From JBBSMX01 sp038232935 (lineage in GTDB: Bacteria > Bacteroidota > Rhodothermia > Rhodothermales > JANQRZ01): a DNA stretch of 7,769 bases. Positions 5,951 to 7,769 of this stretch are shown here, one piece after another; the stretch's first letter is position 1; each line of letters starts with the position of its first letter. The notes beneath the pieces were generated by a model. The model was not told the DNA's origin. It was given only the letters and a program-made list of their open reading frames with translations, and did not search any database. A program made the translations under genes and the position numbers. Location of the stretch: positions 1 through 7,769 of the forward strand of contig JBBSMX010000172.1 of assembly GCA_038232935.1 (NCBI GenBank). Direction: 5' to 3'.

Positions 5951-7222
5951 CAACGCCACTACCTTCACCGCAAAGGCCGCGTCGGTGCCGAGGACGGTTT
6001 CGGCCGCCGTCCGCGCCGAGGCGAAGAACGTGGCATACGCCTGCGCGACTGCCTCGGCGGTCGCCGCGGCCTGCACGCTCGCGTCGAGCGTAGCGTTCGC
6101 CGCGGTGGTCGCCGTATCGGCGCTCGCGAGGGCGGCGGCGGACACATCAGCCTCGGCGGTGAGCTCTGTCCGGACGGCCGCCTCGTAGGCGGCTTCCGCC
6201 TGGGCGAGAGCCTCGGCAGTCGCGGCGGCGCGGATGGACGCGGCGAGGGCGGCACGTGCCTGTGCCAGCGCCGACACCCGACTGCTCGCCGCCCCAGCCG
6301 CGCGGAACTCTTCCTCGACGGCGAAGGCCGTCGCGAGAGCCGCGTACAAGCGGGCCTGCTGCTGGGTCGCGAAGCGGGCATCGGAGGACCCGGAGAACGT
6401 CACGGCTGCGCGAGCGCCGGCCCGTGACGCCTGGGCCTGATGGCTGGCCGTCACGCCGGCCTCGGCGTAGGCCCGCGCGTAGGCGTCTTCAAAAGCCTGT
6501 ACGGCGGCCGTGCGCGCTTCCACACTCATCGCCGACGTGATGCGGGTACGGAAGGACGCATAGCCCCGTGTCCGCTCTGCCTGTCCCTCCTCGACCGTGT
6601 TGCCGGAGGTCTCACCGCCTTCATCGGTCCGGAGGTAGACGGCTTCCGCCTCAGCAGCGGCAGCCACGGAGGCTGCCACGTCCGACGCCGATGTGGCCCC
6701 GGACTCGATCTCAGCAGCGGTGCGGGCGCTGACGTAAGCGACTGCGTCGGCCGGCTTTACCCGTTGCGAGCGCGTCCGGGCCGCGACGTACACGTCGGCC
6801 TCGGCGTGGGATTCGGCCGTCATCGGCGGAGCCACAACGGAGCCGCTCGCGGCACCGCCCGCCTCAATGAGGACGCTGGAACGGAAGTCGGCCTGCTCGG
6901 CCATCAGAACGACGACGTCCGCGGAACCATCGGCGTCCAGACTAAAGCGCCCTTCGGCGTCGGTGGTAGCCTGCCCTTGAAGCAGGCGCGTCTGCCCGCT
7001 GGCTGAGACGGCGGCGGCCGTCACCACGGCTCCCGGAACAGGCCCGGCGGCTGACCGGTTGGCGCTCCCGGTCACGTACCCCTCGTCGGAGGTCACGCGG
7101 CCGGTAAACGTGGCGTCTCCTGTTGCGGAGATGTCGGGGTCGTTGGAATCGCAACCGACGGCCACAAAGAGCAACGTTACGAGGACCACGAGGGTCCGTG
7201 AAGGATTTCGATGAGCAAACAT
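5936..7222 (-). CDS. Alanine-rich predicted lipoprotein of unknown function
   Basis: A 428-residue protein. The N-terminus is a lipoprotein signal peptide: Arg5 and Arg9, a hydrophobic core (11-23) and AVGC with Cys24 as the lipidated residue, then Asp-Ser-Asn-Asp. It should sit in the cell envelope, probably the outer membrane. Residues about 36-130 look like a beta-sandwich regulatory/Ig-like domain of the carboxypeptidase-D or SpaA kind (TFTGRVTSDEG at 39-49, GAVVTAA at 64-70, TTDAEGRFSLDADGS at 86-100). The rest is mostly helical and very alanine-rich: 77 of 208 residues from 221 on are Ala, with recurring ARTAA motifs (167-171, 237-241, 403-407). ASIRAAATAEALAQA (328-342) recurs as ASVQAAATAEAVAQA (381-395), a 53-residue repeat. 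The start at 7222 is chosen because it places the signal peptide at the N-terminus; an in-frame start at 7339 would bury it behind 39 residues. There is no Shine-Dalgarno site. I recognise no family for the helical part; a structural or adhesive envelope role is only a guess. Confidence 0.82.
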   Translation of the reverse strand: MFAHRNPSRTLVVLVTLLFVAVGCDSNDPDISATGDATFTGRVTSDEGYVTGSANRSAAGPVPGAVVTAAAVSASGQTRLLQGQATTDAEGRFSLDADGSADVVVLMAEQADFRSSVLIEAGGAASGSVVAPPMTAESHAEADVYVAARTRSQRVKPADAVAYVSARTAAEIESGATSASDVAASVAAAAEAEAVYLRTDEGGETSGNTVEEGQAERTRGYASFRTRITSAMSVEARTAAVQAFEDAYARAYAEAGVTASHQAQASRAGARAAVTFSGSSDARFATQQQARLYAALATAFAVEEEFRAAGAASSRVSALAQARAALAASIRAAATAEALAQAEAAYEAAVRTELTAEADVSAAALASADTATTAANATLDASVQAAATAEAVAQAYATFFASARTAAETVLGTDAAFAVKVVALLSAF

Positions 7223-7654
7223 TATGGAGTGGTGGTAGGTCTCGGAGGGAGCTTTCCAGATATCTGGGAAGGCTGCGAGCCGGGCATGTACGCAAGGGGC
7301 AGACCGCGCCGTTCTCGGCATCGCTGCTTTCTGGTTCACAACTTCTTAGGGTCTAGCCGGCTTTCCTTTCGTCTTCTCCAATGTGGGGGAAGGCTCCCTC
7401 GTCACACGTAGGGTCCGTCGCGGTCCGTGGACAGGCGTGCCCGCCTCAGGCCGCAAATGGCCAGGTGCGTACACTTCGGACGGGGCTGATGAGAGAGGCC
7501 CGTGGGTACCCGCTCCCGAACCCCTTCTCCTCGCCGGCTTGCGAGCGGACAGGCGCGGTGCCCACCTGCCTGCAACGTTCGACAGGGAAACCGATGCGCG
7601 AGAATTGATTGCACCGCTTACAATTGCCCTGAGTCAACGTCAGTCGCGGGTTGA
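7223..7654. other. Upstream region of the lipoprotein gene without a convincing gene
   Basis: This stretch holds the leader and presumably the promoter of the minus-strand lipoprotein gene, but I find no clear TTG/TAnnTTTG or sigma-70 pair on that strand. It includes the palindrome at 7252-7271. Open frames on both strands (such as + 7383-7679 and - 7446-7769) have unconvincing codon use, with much lower third-position GC than the neighbouring genes, and no recognisable motifs. From about 7600 the base composition becomes less GC-rich. No tRNA or known RNA fold was recognised. Confidence 0.4.
7252..7271. promoter_or_regulatory. Near-perfect 20-bp palindrome upstream of the lipoprotein gene (candidate operator)
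   Basis: CCAGATATCTGG (7256-7267) is a perfect 12-bp palindrome. It extends to CTTTCCAGATATCTGGGAAG (7252-7271), with only the T7255/G7268 pair mismatched. It has no loop, so it would act as a double-stranded binding site for a symmetric dimer rather than an RNA hairpin. Its near edge is 29 nt from the lipoprotein ATG at 7222, inside the leader or core promoter region. The regulator is unknown. Confidence 0.5.
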
Positions 7655-7768
7655 TCAGATCGAGGCAATTCCTGCGTAGCAGAGGTTCAGATGCACCAGC
7701 TTCAGCAACGACACGCTCCAGAGACCTTGCCACGAACGGGCGTAGACCCGGTCGCAGAACCGATCCCA
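7655..7768 (-). CDS. Possible C-terminal end of a gene entering from the right edge
   Basis: On the minus strand a frame open from the window edge runs 37 codons to a TGA at 7657-7655. It begins WDRFCDRVYARSWQGLWS and ends LCYAGIASI. Of the three minus-strand frames it has the highest third-position GC (roughly three quarters by eye, against about half for the long overlapping frame reaching 7446), which favours it as real coding sequence. The basic, aromatic, Leu-rich tail would suit the end of a DDE transposase, and local GC is lower than in the other genes. I cannot match it to a family, and no terminal inverted repeat is identified. It could be chance. Confidence 0.3.
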   Translation of the reverse strand, partial: WDRFCDRVYARSWQGLWSVSLLKLVHLNLCYAGIASI

Positions 7769-7769
7769 C

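Noticed and set aside
7223..7339. N-terminal extension of the lipoprotein to 7339
   Set aside because: The signal peptide and lipobox start at the internal Met at 7222. An extension would put 39 residues before the signal and would turn the palindrome into coding sequence.
7486..7530. CTGATGAG resembling a hammerhead ribozyme core, or GCTGATGAGA...ACCCG...GAACC resembling a TPP riboswitch
   Set aside because: The hammerhead GAAA and closing stems are missing. For TPP, the conserved TGATC and terminal AGGGA parts are absent, and no thiamine gene follows.
7446..7769. A 107-codon minus-strand frame open to the right edge
   Set aside because: Its third-position GC is only about half near the edge, lower than in another minus-strand frame there, and it has no recognisable motif.

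Overview
The window is GC-rich DNA (roughly two-thirds G+C by eye) carrying five chromosomal-looking genes. None of their start codons has a recognisable Shine-Dalgarno sequence. The lipoprotein has a Cys-Asp-Ser-Asn-Asp start after its signal peptide. High GC, absence of SD sites and that lipoprotein style suggest a GC-rich member of the Bacteroidota/Rhodothermota group (Rhodothermia-like). This is an inference from style, not a phylogenetic result.

Layout, left to right. (1) 1-201: leader without a gene. (2) 202-1017 (+): an aspartate/glutamate racemase family enzyme with both catalytic cysteines. (3) 1018-1241: intergenic DNA with a GC-rich hairpin, a CCCTCTCT polypyrimidine tract and a palindrome beside a TATATT box. 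(4) 1242-2633 (+): a polyprenyl-phosphate sugar-1-phosphate transferase of the WcaJ/WbaP type, which starts surface polysaccharide repeat units. (5) 2666-3769 (+): a multi-spanning membrane protein with GT-C (GT87-like) glycosyltransferase character. (6) 3784-5823 (+): an ABC-F ATPase, a soluble ribosome-associated protein. Genes 4-6 have gaps of 32 and 14 nt and could be co-transcribed. The first two plausibly act together in glycan synthesis; the third looks like an unrelated housekeeping gene. (7) 5804-5950: a short, repeat-dense junction between convergent genes. (8) 5936-7222 (-): an alanine-rich predicted lipoprotein of unknown function with a beta-type N-terminal domain and internal helical repeats. 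(9) 7223-7769: its upstream region with a near-perfect palindrome, then DNA of lower GC (about 54% over 7601-7740 by hand count) that may hold the end of another minus-strand gene at the right edge.

The most unusual feature is the convergent junction. The last 20 bp of the ABC-F gene, stop codon included, occur three times in perfect tandem. Because 20 is not a multiple of three, this places a TAA in each of the three frames, each preceded by the same Lys-Leu-Glu-Thr-Ala ending. The opposing lipoprotein gene also has its 3' end and stop duplicated, as an imperfect 17-bp tandem. A perfect 14-bp-stem hairpin lies between them. I see no CRISPR array, complete mobile element, tRNA, rRNA or clear defence system, and no evidence for a new multigene system beyond these local observations.
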